Of a DNA stretch of 20,628 nucleotides, positions 13,628-20,628 are shown one piece after another. Position 1 is the stretch's first letter. Each line of letters starts with the position of its first letter. Position numbers and translations under genes: made by a program. The stretch is from a virus, in the IMG/VR virus record IMGVR_UViG_3300037070_004555, positions 1-20,628 of that record. The stretch is one strand, 5' to 3'. The notes under the pieces are model-generated. The model saw nothing but the letters and a program-made list of their open reading frames with translations. It had not been told where the DNA came from and did not search any database.

Positions 13628-14340
13628 GCGTCTACGATGAAGCTGTCGCGGGGGCGGGCGGTGGTGCTGAATGGGGCGGCTTGCTGGCCTTTCCTGACTA
13701 CCTGTTTGCGGGTTGCCAGAGTGGGCCGGAACGCGCCCGCGACATGGTGGCGGCACGGCGTAGACGCCAACGGTTTGTGCTGTGGGATGCCCCGCGACGG
13801 CGCATTGAACTCGAAAACTCAATGGTCAAGCATGAGGACAAGGATAACGTCGAGGCGTTAGAGCAAATCGTGTTCGGGCAGCGCGACACGTTTTTGTATT
13901 TTGACTTGGTTTCCCATACACTCACAGATGAGCCGTTGGGCACCGGCGATGGCGCGACAACCGCCTTTCCAATCTACAAGCGCCGCACTTACGAAGGCCG
14001 CGAGCACTTGCAGCGGATAACGTGCCCAAACCACAACTACCCGCAGCAATTCTTGCCCGATGGCAACGTGTGGCGCGAGACTGAACTACTGGTGGTCAAG
14101 ATAGACGGCACGCCTACGACGGCCTGGACAGTGAGCAGGGCAACGGCGGATGTGCCGGGCATGATTACCTTTGCGGTGGCGCCGGATGCTGATGCGGTGC
14201 TGACGGTGAGCGGCTCCTACTGGACGCTGGTGCGGCTGGTGAATAAGTCCATTCCGCTGCAACCGTTGAGCCTGGGTTGGTTCCAGGTGTCGGGCAGCGT
14301 GCCGTTGGTGGAGCCGCAAGGCCAGAGGTTGCCGTTATGA
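13624..14340 (+). CDS. DUF2460-like distal tail protein
   Basis: This gene encodes 238 residues from GTG 13624, whose codon overlaps the previous TGA (GTGA); AGGAGG at 13608-13613 is the ribosome binding site. The C-terminal two thirds show the DUF2460 layout: an early strand block (RQRFVLWDAPRRRIELEN), then GTGDGATTAFPIYKR near residue 107-120, a strand with VKIDGTPTTAWTVSR, then MITFAVAPDADAVLTVSG and YWTLVRLV. In gene transfer agents the equivalent protein forms the distal ring between the tube and the hub. The preceding gene ends in a related domain, so these two are probably tandem paralogues that may form one mixed ring. Confidence 0.75.
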   Translation: MSVYDEAVAGAGGGAEWGGLLAFPDYLFAGCQSGPERARDMVAARRRRQRFVLWDAPRRRIELENSMVKHEDKDNVEALEQIVFGQRDTFLYFDLVSHTLTDEPLGTGDGATTAFPIYKRRTYEGREHLQRITCPNHNYPQQFLPDGNVWRETELLVVKIDGTPTTAWTVSRATADVPGMITFAVAPDADAVLTVSGSYWTLVRLVNKSIPLQPLSLGWFQVSGSVPLVEPQGQRLPL

Positions 14341-14435
14341 GACACCTGCTTGATTGGCTCAAATTGAACGCGCCTGATTTTATTATCATCGCGCTGTTGA
14401 TTGGAATTTTCTGGCTGTCGTTCCCGGCCCGATAG
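14337..14435 (+). CDS. 32-residue single-pass membrane peptide
   Basis: ATG 14337 overlaps the previous stop as ATGA, with AGAGG (14324-14328) eight bases before. The product is 32 residues: an amphipathic, basic start (MRHLLDWLKLNAPD), a hydrophobic span (FIIIALLIGIFWL) and a short SFPAR end. TAG at 14433-14435 is followed ten bases later by the next ATG. Placement between two tail genes and the coupled start argue that it is real despite its size. The function is unknown; a membrane-acting accessory peptide is one possibility. It could be a chance frame, but the hydrophobic core and clean junctions make that less likely. Confidence 0.55.
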   Translation: MRHLLDWLKLNAPDFIIIALLIGIFWLSFPAR

Positions 14436-14444
14436 GAATAAATC

Positions 14445-15299
14445 ATGGCCCTTTTTACGACTGGATTCCCTGCCGCATTGGATAGCACCGCTACGCTTGG
14501 CGACAGCACCAACCTCGCCACCACAACGCTTGACGGCGCGCACAACGACAGCATCACCACGCTCACGGTCGCAAGCACAACCCTATTCCCAAGTGTCGGC
14601 GCCATTGTCGTTGGTTCTGAGGTTATTTTCTACACCGGCAAGACGGGCACTACTTTTACCGGCTGCACACGCGGCGCGGATGGCAGCACGGCGGCAGCGC
14701 ACAGCGATGAGGATGATGTCAACGGTTACATCGCGGCAGCTTTTCAGCACGTCATCCGCGCTGCGATTATCGCTGCTCAGACTAAGTTGGGCACGGGCGC
14801 ATCTGTGCCTACCACGACGGGTCATGTGTTGGCTGTGACGGGTGCAGGTGCGACAGCGTTTCAGTCAGCGCCGCTTGCCACGCCCAAAACTTGCCGTCTG
14901 CATTGCTCGTCCATGTCCGACGTGCCAACAACCACCTGGACGCCGATCCCCTTCAACGTCGAAGTCGAGGACGCCGACGGGATGCACGAAGGCGTGACAC
15001 ATCCTGACCGCATCACGGTGCCCACAGCGCGTTTTATTTTAGGCGGCAGCGCCTTATGGGACAATAGCGGCACGACTGGGACGCGGGGCTTTCGCATCTT
15101 GGACAAGGACAGCAATATCCTCTGCTACTTTGAAGTCCCCGCCGCCGCCTATTGCGGAGTCTCGCTTATCACCGATCCGATTGATTGCACGTCCGGCGAC
15201 TGGTTCGTATTCCAATGTTTTCAGTCCAGCGGCACCGACCAGGGGCTTTTGTTAGAGCCAAAGGTGCCTAAGTTTTGGGCTTTACAGGTGGGGCCGTAA
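14445..15299 (+). CDS. Tail fibre-like protein with jelly-roll-type C-terminus
   Basis: This gene encodes 284 residues from ATG 14445, with AGGA at 14434-14437. The N-terminal part (about 15-90) is a small Thr/Gly-rich domain seen in phage appendage proteins: ITTLTVASTTLFPSVGAIVV, a VIFYTGKTGTTFTGCTRGADG segment (split here as VIFYTGKTG and TTFTGCTRGADG), then TAAAH. A linker with GHVLAVTGAGATAFQSAP resembles fibre linkers. Residues about 150-284 look like a C1q-type beta sandwich (DRITVPTARFILGGSALW, CTSGDWFVFQC, then KFWALQV at the end), a fold often used to bind surface ligands. A role in contacting the host surface or as a tail decoration is inferred. It sits between the DUF2460-like and DUF2163-like genes. 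Confidence 0.6.
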   Translation: MALFTTGFPAALDSTATLGDSTNLATTTLDGAHNDSITTLTVASTTLFPSVGAIVVGSEVIFYTGKTGTTFTGCTRGADGSTAAAHSDEDDVNGYIAAAFQHVIRAAIIAAQTKLGTGASVPTTTGHVLAVTGAGATAFQSAPLATPKTCRLHCSSMSDVPTTTWTPIPFNVEVEDADGMHEGVTHPDRITVPTARFILGGSALWDNSGTTGTRGFRILDKDSNILCYFEVPAAAYCGVSLITDPIDCTSGDWFVFQCFQSSGTDQGLLLEPKVPKFWALQVGP

Positions 15300-16274
15300 A
15301 TGAGTGCTCTCTGGGGCGGCGGATTATGGGGCGGCACTGGCTGGGGCGGCAGTGCCACGCCCGCGCCGCCCGGCCCCTGTGTGCCCACGACTGAGCGGGC
15401 CATTTCTGCCGACTTGCAAGCCATCCTGAGCGGCGTGGTATTGCACCCGGCCCGCTTGTGCCGCGTTGCGCCCAAAGGCCGCACTGCGTTTGGCTACACC
15501 ACGCACAATCAAGACATCGCCTATGACGACGGCAACGGTAGCATCACTTATCAGGCCATCGGCAACGCCTCGCCGTCCTCAAGTGAATCCACAACGGGCC
15601 TTGATACCAATGCTACCGACGTAGCGTTCATCGTAGATGCCGTCACCATCGCCCGCATCCTGATTCGCTGGTATCAAGACAGCGATGTGGATTTCTACCT
15701 CGTGGACTATGAGAACTTAAGCGCGGGCCATGTGAAGATTGCGGCGGGGAAATTGGCGGCGTTGCCCACCGATGATGTGATGGTCAATGCCAACGTGCAA
15801 TCACTATCGGCCATCATCAATCGCAGCGTAGACCACAGCACGACCAATACCTGCCCCTACGCTCGATTTGGGGCGGGTTTTTGTGCCAATGGCTCAGATG
15901 TTGGCGGGCTGTCTGATGGCCCCACAGCGGCCGTCCTAAGCGGCACTATCGGCGCGGTAGTGAGCCGCTACCACTTGCAACTGTCAGGGATAACCTGCGA
16001 TGCTGATTTTGCAGCGGGTGGCGTGATATTTTTCCCCGACAACCCCGACTGGCCGGACTTCCCGTTTGATGTGCGCAGCAACGGTGAGGACGCCGCCGAC
16101 CTCTACTTTTCGGTGCCGCTGCCGTTCTTGCCAGAGGTGGGCGATAACGTGGATTTGGAAGAGGGATGCTTGCGGACATGGGAGGCGTGTATTGCTCATT
16201 CCGCGACAATCAACTTCGGGGGCCAACTGCTGCCGTCTCCACAAATTTTGGTGAAGACTCAAATTGGAACTTAG
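15300..16274 (+). CDS. DUF2163 / phage BR0599-like tail protein
   Basis: This gene encodes 324 residues; ATG 15300 directly follows the previous TAA and an AGGTGGGG lies upstream. The N-terminus has a short tandem Trp-Gly-Gly tract (residues 5-17). The rest follows the DUF2163 plan: RLCRVAPKGRTAFGYTTHNQ near 50-70, the DIAYDDGNGSITYQA segment, strand-rich middle, then a C-P-Y-A-R-F-G-A-G-F-C motif (C185, C195) and a C-terminal GCLRTWEACIAHS...NFGGQ (C290, C297), the BR0599-type ending. In gene transfer agents the equivalent protein is part of the hub and may contact the cell wall. It precedes the peptidase and hub genes as in those systems. Confidence 0.8.
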   Translation: MSALWGGGLWGGTGWGGSATPAPPGPCVPTTERAISADLQAILSGVVLHPARLCRVAPKGRTAFGYTTHNQDIAYDDGNGSITYQAIGNASPSSSESTTGLDTNATDVAFIVDAVTIARILIRWYQDSDVDFYLVDYENLSAGHVKIAAGKLAALPTDDVMVNANVQSLSAIINRSVDHSTTNTCPYARFGAGFCANGSDVGGLSDGPTAAVLSGTIGAVVSRYHLQLSGITCDADFAAGGVIFFPDNPDWPDFPFDVRSNGEDAADLYFSVPLPFLPEVGDNVDLEEGCLRTWEACIAHSATINFGGQLLPSPQILVKTQIGT

Positions 16275-16282
16275 GAGGATTT

Positions 16283-16609
16283 ATGCCGGTAGATAAAGAG
16301 GCTGTTGAGAGGACTCTGCTAAACGACAAGGCATTGCAGGCGGCACTTGCCGAAGCCCAAGCAGTGCAAGACGAAATGAGCCAAGAACGTGAGTTAAGGC
16401 AACGGCGCAATATGCAAAAGAACGTCAGTGTTGAATCAGTTGAAGATTTTCACACACACTGCAACTTTTGCGGCCAAAATCTGATTCTTGGTCAACTGGC
16501 AGTGTTCGGACAATCGTTTTACGGAAGCCACGTCATTTGCTCATCTTGCCTAGGCGAAGCAATGGGTGAGCTTGTAGGGCGCATTGAAGCAGTGACCAAA
16601 AAGGATTAG
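16283..16609 (+). CDS. Small four-Cys zinc-finger protein
   Basis: This gene encodes 108 residues from ATG 16283, with AGGAGG at 16273-16278. The frame is open upstream but that part shadows the preceding gene. Residues 1-45 form a charged helix that is likely a coiled coil (ALAEAQAVQDEMSQERELRQ). A zinc-binding module follows: C60-x2-C63 (HCNFCGQN) and C86-x2-C89 (VICSSCLGEA), close in style to the ClpX N-terminal zinc finger, which also has CxFCG and ICxxC. A short helix ends the protein. It may bind a protein partner; DNA or RNA binding is possible. It lies within distal tail genes but is probably not part of the virion core. Confidence 0.65.
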   Translation: MPVDKEAVERTLLNDKALQAALAEAQAVQDEMSQERELRQRRNMQKNVSVESVEDFHTHCNFCGQNLILGQLAVFGQSFYGSHVICSSCLGEAMGELVGRIEAVTKKD

Positions 16610-16614
16610 CAACC

Positions 16615-16752
16615 ATGAAAAGCAGGACAGAGTTCACCAACGAAGAACTGGCGCAGCAGGCCGAAGAAATGGCGGCAAAGTGCCACGACGAGAACGACAA
16701 TGAGGGCGCCGCGTTGCTGCTGTCGTTGGCGAATCGGCTAAGGGGGTTTTGA
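16615..16752 (+). CDS. 45-residue hypothetical protein
   Basis: ATG 16615 follows the previous stop by five bases, with AAGGA at 16601-16605. The 45-residue product is acidic at first (FTNEELAQQAEEMAAKCHDE) and ends in a hydrophobic helix with a basic close (ALLLSLANRLRGF). It is probably two helices. TGA overlaps the next start as TGATG, supporting real translation. No family is recognised. Confidence 0.55.
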   Translation: MKSRTEFTNEELAQQAEEMAAKCHDENDNEGAALLLSLANRLRGF

Positions 16753-16931
16753 TGTCTGAACAGTGGGAACATTTTGTCTTTGCACTCAATCCCGATGCCC
16801 AGCCATCTGCCTATGCTACAACCCTCGACATTTTAGGCAAAGATGGCTGGCAACTCGTAGGTATTGTGATGATAGGAAAAAAGCCTGTTGCGTTCTTGAA
16901 GCGTCCTGCTGCAAAAAGTTCAAATGAATAG
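16752..16931 (+). CDS. DUF4177-like small protein
   Basis: This gene encodes 59 residues from ATG 16752, sharing one base with the previous TGA, with AGGGGG just upstream. The product matches the short DUF4177 layout: a first strand with WEHFVFALN, a helix with a KDGWQLVGIV segment (the G-W-x-L-V core of the family), and a last strand AFLKRP. The function of that family is not known. Its last eight bases overlap the start of the peptidase gene. Confidence 0.7.
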   Translation: MSEQWEHFVFALNPDAQPSAYATTLDILGKDGWQLVGIVMIGKKPVAFLKRPAAKSSNE

Positions 16932-17517
16932 CCCTCTACTCTTTTTAGAAGCGCATCCAACCCGCGAGCAAATCGTGGCAGAGGCGCGGCTGTATCTCGA
17001 CCTGCCTTTCGAGATGAAGCACCCTAAAATTGAGTGGCGGGATGGCAATCCGATTGGCAAGACTCATTGTGTCCACTTGCTTTTCACCATCGCGCAGCGG
17101 TTGGGCTATCTGCCGCCAGAGTGGAGTTACAAGGCGTTCGCATCGCAGGCGCGGTTCAGTCCTGATTTGAGTGCGCCCGATGGCTCGTTGGATGCGGCGC
17201 TGCGAGCCGTGCTTGAGGCAAATTGTGACAGGGTAGAAGGGTTTGATTTGTTCGGCGGCATGAACATCATGGGCTTGGGCGCGATTCGAGTGCAGCCAAT
17301 CGTCTTGCCTGGCGACATCATCCTGAGCCAGATGGACAGGGTAAGCGCCAAAGGTGCCCATCACGTTGCCATCGCCATGCCCAATAACAAGGTGCTACAC
17401 GCGATTGATTACCCGGCGCGGCCAAATGCGAGCAAGGTGCAGTTGGCGGATTGGTGGAGTGTGCAGGATAGCGTCGTAGAAATCTGGCGGCTTCGCGGCA
17501 TAAGGGATGGTGAATAA
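16924..17517 (+). CDS. NlpC/P60-like cell wall peptidase of the tail tip
   Basis: This gene encodes 197 residues from ATG 16924, overlapping the previous gene by eight bases. The layout is that of the NlpC/P60 thiol peptidases found with phage tail tips and gene transfer agents: a start helix with EQIVAEARLYLDLPF, the active-site Cys49 in KTHCVHLLF, the general-base His147 in GAHHVAIAMPNN, and His159 in KVLHAID as the third polar residue. The RxC-x-G-L-V consensus is altered here to T-H-C-V-H-L. The protein would cut peptide cross-links in peptidoglycan during DNA entry. It lies between the DUF2163-like and hub genes, the standard place. No signal peptide is seen, which fits delivery with the virion. 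Confidence 0.8.
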   Translation: MNSPLLFLEAHPTREQIVAEARLYLDLPFEMKHPKIEWRDGNPIGKTHCVHLLFTIAQRLGYLPPEWSYKAFASQARFSPDLSAPDGSLDAALRAVLEANCDRVEGFDLFGGMNIMGLGAIRVQPIVLPGDIILSQMDRVSAKGAHHVAIAMPNNKVLHAIDYPARPNASKVQLADWWSVQDSVVEIWRLRGIRDGE

Positions 17518-20049
17518 GTGGGGCGCGATGTAGCAGTTATTGCGGGTGGCGTTCTTGGGCTGGGCATTGGTTCACTACTGGGAAATCCAGCGGTGGGCTT
17601 CTCAGTCGGAACTTTAGTTGCCGGTCGCTTATTCGGCCAGGAGCAACCCACACCGCAACCCGTCGCCCTTGAAAAGCCCCGCGTGCCTGCTACTGGTGCG
17701 GGCATCATGTTCCCCATCATTGACGGCGCCCGCCTTGCTGATGATGGCACCGTGCCCGTAGACCCTGCTGATGGACGTGGCGGCGTAGTCTTGAACGCCA
17801 CCGCCATCGGCTGTGCGCCCGATGGCGGCGTAGTCCGCACCACTGCCACAAGCTCAGTGCATGGCCCCGGCTCATTCGGCCATCGTGAAACGACCTCAGT
17901 CACTACCACCACCGACACCCTGACGATTGCCGTTGGCTTTGCCAGCGCCTTAACCGGCCCGGTTTACTTCGACCAGTTTGCCGTCAACGGGCAAGTCGTC
18001 TATGATCGCTACCCCGCGCCGGGCGGCAGTGGCGGCTATGTGATGAACGATGTCACAGTAGGCGGCACCATCGTTGGCGCTATCTCTGACGATGAAACAT
18101 TTGAGATGTGGTATGGCACGCGCAAACAGCCGGTGTCGCCTATCATGGCGAGCATTTACGGCAGCGACCCTTACCCGGCGCATCGCGGCATCGCTTACAT
18201 CGTGTGGACAGGGCCGATTACCAGCATCCCGACCTTCAACGTGTTGGCGCGCAACGACCGTTCACTAGCCTCTGAAATCATCACGGCCCGGCTCACAATG
18301 GTTGGCTGGGATGGTGTGACGCCGTTGATTGACTCCGACCGTTTGAACATCTGTCTTGGCGACGACGAACGGCATTTGCGGGGCGTGTTCCAACTCAACA
18401 GCGGCAGCCCGCGCCCGACTTGCGAGCAAGTGCTATCGGTGTGCAACTCACAGTTTGCAGAGGTAGACGGCAAGATTATCACGGTGTCCATGAAGACGCC
18501 GCCAACAGTAACGATTAGCAGCGATGAATTAGGCGCGCATGATGCCGGGAGCGATAGCAACTCGTTCAACACCGTCAAGGTCACGCCCGTTGACGTAACG
18601 CAGATACCCAGTTCCTATGAAATCGGCTTTTTCAATATTGACACGCTGGATAACGACACCGCGCCAAGTGTCTGGCCGGGCGCTACGCATACCAATCCGG
18701 TCAAGGTAGATTATGGCATTGTGGCATCCAAGCCTGAAATGCTGCGCACCGCTGCCATTCAACATGCGCTATTGCGCAACGCCGATGCCACCTTTGAAAT
18801 AGCTGTGCCGATAGACCGTCTGAAAGACATCATACCCGGCACGCTTTGCCAAGACGTGCCGCTACTGCAAGGCGGCACCATAGACGGCATAGTGGACAAG
18901 ATGGTGCTGTCCAACTTCCTCAGCCTGACCTGCAAGCGGTGGAGCGCAGCGGCGTTCACCGAGTCACCTACGACGATAGTAATTACGCCGCCAAGCCCGC
19001 CGCCTGTGGTGCCCAGTCTTGGCACCCTGATTGGCTTCCTGTCCGACGCCGTGCCCTACAAGGACACGATGGCGGGTGCCTTTTCGGGCTACATGGTGGC
19101 GGCAGTCTCAGTGCAAACGGGCGAGACGTTTCCTGGTGGCGCCATTTCCTACCACATGGGGCCAGCCCCGGCGCTATCCCATGCGACCGCACTCAATACG
19201 CAGTCCTGCATGGGCACGCTGGTTGGTGCATTAGGCAGCCCGGCATCGAGTGTCTTTGACTATGACCATCCCCAGCAGATTCAACTCTACAATGAAGCGT
19301 TTGCCCTGGCGTCGGTGACGGGTGCAACGCGGGCCTTGCGTGAAGCGTTTGCGCTCGATAGCCGGGCTAATTTGATGCTGGCAGAGAACGGCTGTTACTT
19401 CCAATTTACGGAAGCCGAAGACTTGGGCGATGGCCTGTATGAAGTCACCGGCATCCGTGCCTACCGCTACGGTAGCGACTATCTCAGCAGCGTGCCCGAC
19501 GAAACCAAAGTGGTGCGTATCTTCGATGAGGACGGCCTGGAATCAACGGCCATTGGTCTGCCCGACTACCGCCCCGCCGATGTCACCAAGACGATTGAAT
19601 ACCGCTTCATCCCTGGCATCTATGCACCCGGCACCGGCGCCTCGACGGTCTACACCAAGACGTTGGACGGCAACAGCTACAAGCCACTGGCGCCTGTGTT
19701 CTTGCAGAACACACCCAGCGCAGGTCTGATTCTGTCCTGGATAGACCGCAGCCGCTATCCTGAGCAATCAGCAGCATGGTGGAGCGGCGCGTCGCCAGCC
19801 AGCAGTGACGACAGCGATTTTCACGTTCTTGTTGAAGTGCTGGGCATTGACCGCATCGCACTGCCGCAGCAGCACGTTGTTGGGGCAAATAGCCTAACGC
19901 TGAGTTCAGGGCAGATGACGTTCATCTTTACCGATACTTTTGGGGAGCCTGTGCCGTCGCACTTCGACGGGCACATCTACCAACTCAGCAAGTGGCTTTC
20001 GACGGGCGGGGGCTATGGGCATGGCGGCGCTTATTCCAACTTCACCTAA
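17518..20049 (+). CDS. Tail hub / tip attachment protein
   Basis: This gene encodes 843 residues from GTG 17518, directly after the previous TAA, with AAGGGA about eight bases upstream of the start region. Residues 5-40 form a Gly-rich hydrophobic stretch (AVIAGGVLGLGIGSLLG and the following GFSVGTLVAGRLFG), common at the N-terminus of this family. The middle part fits the hub fold of gene transfer agent and lambda J-type proteins: FNTVKVTPVD, IPSSYEIGFFNID, VDYGIVASKPEMLRTA and RLKDIIPGTLCQDVP. The C-terminal third is beta-rich and probably faces the host. The protein closes the tail tube and starts receptor contact and channel opening. It is a few hundred residues shorter than gene transfer agent hub proteins. 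Confidence 0.8.
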   Translation: MGRDVAVIAGGVLGLGIGSLLGNPAVGFSVGTLVAGRLFGQEQPTPQPVALEKPRVPATGAGIMFPIIDGARLADDGTVPVDPADGRGGVVLNATAIGCAPDGGVVRTTATSSVHGPGSFGHRETTSVTTTTDTLTIAVGFASALTGPVYFDQFAVNGQVVYDRYPAPGGSGGYVMNDVTVGGTIVGAISDDETFEMWYGTRKQPVSPIMASIYGSDPYPAHRGIAYIVWTGPITSIPTFNVLARNDRSLASEIITARLTMVGWDGVTPLIDSDRLNICLGDDERHLRGVFQLNSGSPRPTCEQVLSVCNSQFAEVDGKIITVSMKTPPTVTISSDELGAHDAGSDSNSFNTVKVTPVDVTQIPSSYEIGFFNIDTLDNDTAPSVWPGATHTNPVKVDYGIVASKPEMLRTAAIQHALLRNADATFEIAVPIDRLKDIIPGTLCQDVPLLQGGTIDGIVDKMVLSNFLSLTCKRWSAAAFTESPTTIVITPPSPPPVVPSLGTLIGFLSDAVPYKDTMAGAFSGYMVAAVSVQTGETFPGGAISYHMGPAPALSHATALNTQSCMGTLVGALGSPASSVFDYDHPQQIQLYNEAFALASVTGATRALREAFALDSRANLMLAENGCYFQFTEAEDLGDGLYEVTGIRAYRYGSDYLSSVPDETKVVRIFDEDGLESTAIGLPDYRPADVTKTIEYRFIPGIYAPGTGASTVYTKTLDGNSYKPLAPVFLQNTPSAGLILSWIDRSRYPEQSAAWWSGASPASSDDSDFHVLVEVLGIDRIALPQQHVVGANSLTLSSGQMTFIFTDTFGEPVPSHFDGHIYQLSKWLSTGGGYGHGGAYSNFT

Positions 20050-20071
20050 TGCGTTAAACTGAGGAACAATC

Positions 20072-20628
20072 ATGGCTCTGACTGAATACACCGCTGGCGG
20101 TCAACTTCCCATCATGCCCGATGGCGCCGTTGATCCGTGGAGCATCGCCGCCAACGTCGCTACCCGCACCGATGCTCTTATTTTGCAGAGCACGTCCATT
20201 TCCCTGACTGGCTCTGGCGACTACACACCTACTCTGGACGATATCCGCTTCGGAATAATTGTCTTTACCGGCGTTCCCGTTGCGGCCCGCAACTTCATCA
20301 TCCCCGTCAACGCCGCCACCGTGCCAGTCAACACGCCGTTCAAAAAGACCTTCGTTAATAACACCGCACAAATCATCACTGTCAAGTATTCGACGGGCAC
20401 CACGCAAGCGGTCGCCGCCAACTCGCAGGCTGACTTGTGGGGTGACGGCACCGACATTCACTTCATCAGCGGGGCGACTTCGACGGGTGCCCCGGTCTTT
20501 GCGGCCCAAGCCGTTAACACTGTGTTTGCCGGGCCATCGTCGGGCAGCCCTGCCGTGCCCACCTTCCGCGTCTTGGAACGTGCCGATGTAGTTTCTGCCG
20601 GTCTTGCCATCACTGCCGCCAAGACGTT
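20072..20628 (+). CDS. Tail fibre-like protein, 3' end beyond the window
   Basis: ATG 20072 follows the hub gene by 22 bases, with GAGGAA at 20061-20066 as ribosome binding site. The frame stays open to the window end, giving at least 185 residues. The start (MALTEYTAGGQLPIMPDGAV) is followed by a beta-rich, Thr/Val/Ala-rich region and a linker with NTVFAGPSSGSPAVPTFRVL and ERADV. This is a pattern repeated in many phage fibre and appendage proteins (N-T-V-x-A-G-P, then P-x-F-R-x-L). A receptor-binding or fibre role is inferred from this motif and from the place right after the hub gene. Confidence 0.65.
   Translation, partial: MALTEYTAGGQLPIMPDGAVDPWSIAANVATRTDALILQSTSISLTGSGDYTPTLDDIRFGIIVFTGVPVAARNFIIPVNAATVPVNTPFKKTFVNNTAQIITVKYSTGTTQAVAANSQADLWGDGTDIHFISGATSTGAPVFAAQAVNTVFAGPSSGSPAVPTFRVLERADVVSAGLAITAAKT

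Noticed and set aside
1-20628. General reassignment of TGA in this phage
   Set aside because: Several genes end at TGA in tight overlaps with the next start (for example 11166, 13627, 14340, 16752), so TGA is a normal stop.
1-20628. CRISPR arrays, insertion sequences or transposase genes
   Set aside because: No regularly spaced direct repeats of CRISPR length, no terminal inverted repeats with a transposase frame were seen.

Overview
The window reads as the tail-morphogenesis part of a siphovirus-type bacteriophage genome, or of a prophage. Almost every gene lies on the + strand. Genes are tightly packed, with many ATGA, TAATG, TGATG and GTGA overlaps and mostly clear Shine-Dalgarno sites. 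No integrase, terminase, capsid, replication or host housekeeping gene is present. The sequence therefore cannot say whether the phage is temperate, and the host can only be guessed as a moderately high-GC bacterium. The distal tail order (two DUF2460-like genes, a DUF2163/BR0599-like gene, an NlpC/P60-like peptidase, then a large hub/tip protein) is the order known from gene transfer agents and related siphophages of Proteobacteria.

Layout. Positions 1-1763 hold the head-tail joining genes: a partial connector, a small unknown gene, a probable head-closure protein and a probable tail terminator. A 479-residue tail tube protein with an apparent inserted domain follows (1789-3228). After a GC-rich hairpin comes the tail assembly chaperone pair (3307-4193), whose second part is in the -1 frame, as expected for the G/GT frameshift arrangement. 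A small gp10-like gene (4238-4717) leads to a 1732-residue tape measure gene (4732-9930), which appears to start at a rare ATC codon under a near-perfect ribosome binding site.

Positions 9931-10394 are the odd stretch. They hold a small zinc-ribbon reading frame with an in-frame TGA, a tRNA-like T-arm with a matching acceptor strand, three copies of a 7-base repeat, and a strong terminator hairpin ending just before the next ribosome binding site. A cassette of five small genes follows (10395-11812), led by a probable winged-helix DNA-binding protein. Such a cassette is not part of the core tail module and looks accessory.

From 11858 the distal tail resumes. It begins with an unusual 589-residue protein: membrane segment, Cys-rich region, PKD/Ig-like domain, Gly linker and DUF2460-like C-terminus. 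Next come a second DUF2460-like protein, a 32-residue membrane peptide, a fibre-like protein with a jelly-roll-type end, and the DUF2163-like protein. Three small genes follow (a four-Cys zinc finger, a 45-residue unknown and a DUF4177-like protein), then the NlpC/P60-like peptidase, the tail hub/tip protein, and the start of another fibre-like gene that runs off the window.

Together the genes build the tail: connector and stopper join it to the head, the chaperone and tape measure direct tube assembly, and the DUF2460, DUF2163, peptidase and hub proteins make the tip that degrades the wall and delivers DNA. The fibre-like proteins probably contact the host surface. All functions are assigned from sequence pattern and gene order; no database search was run.
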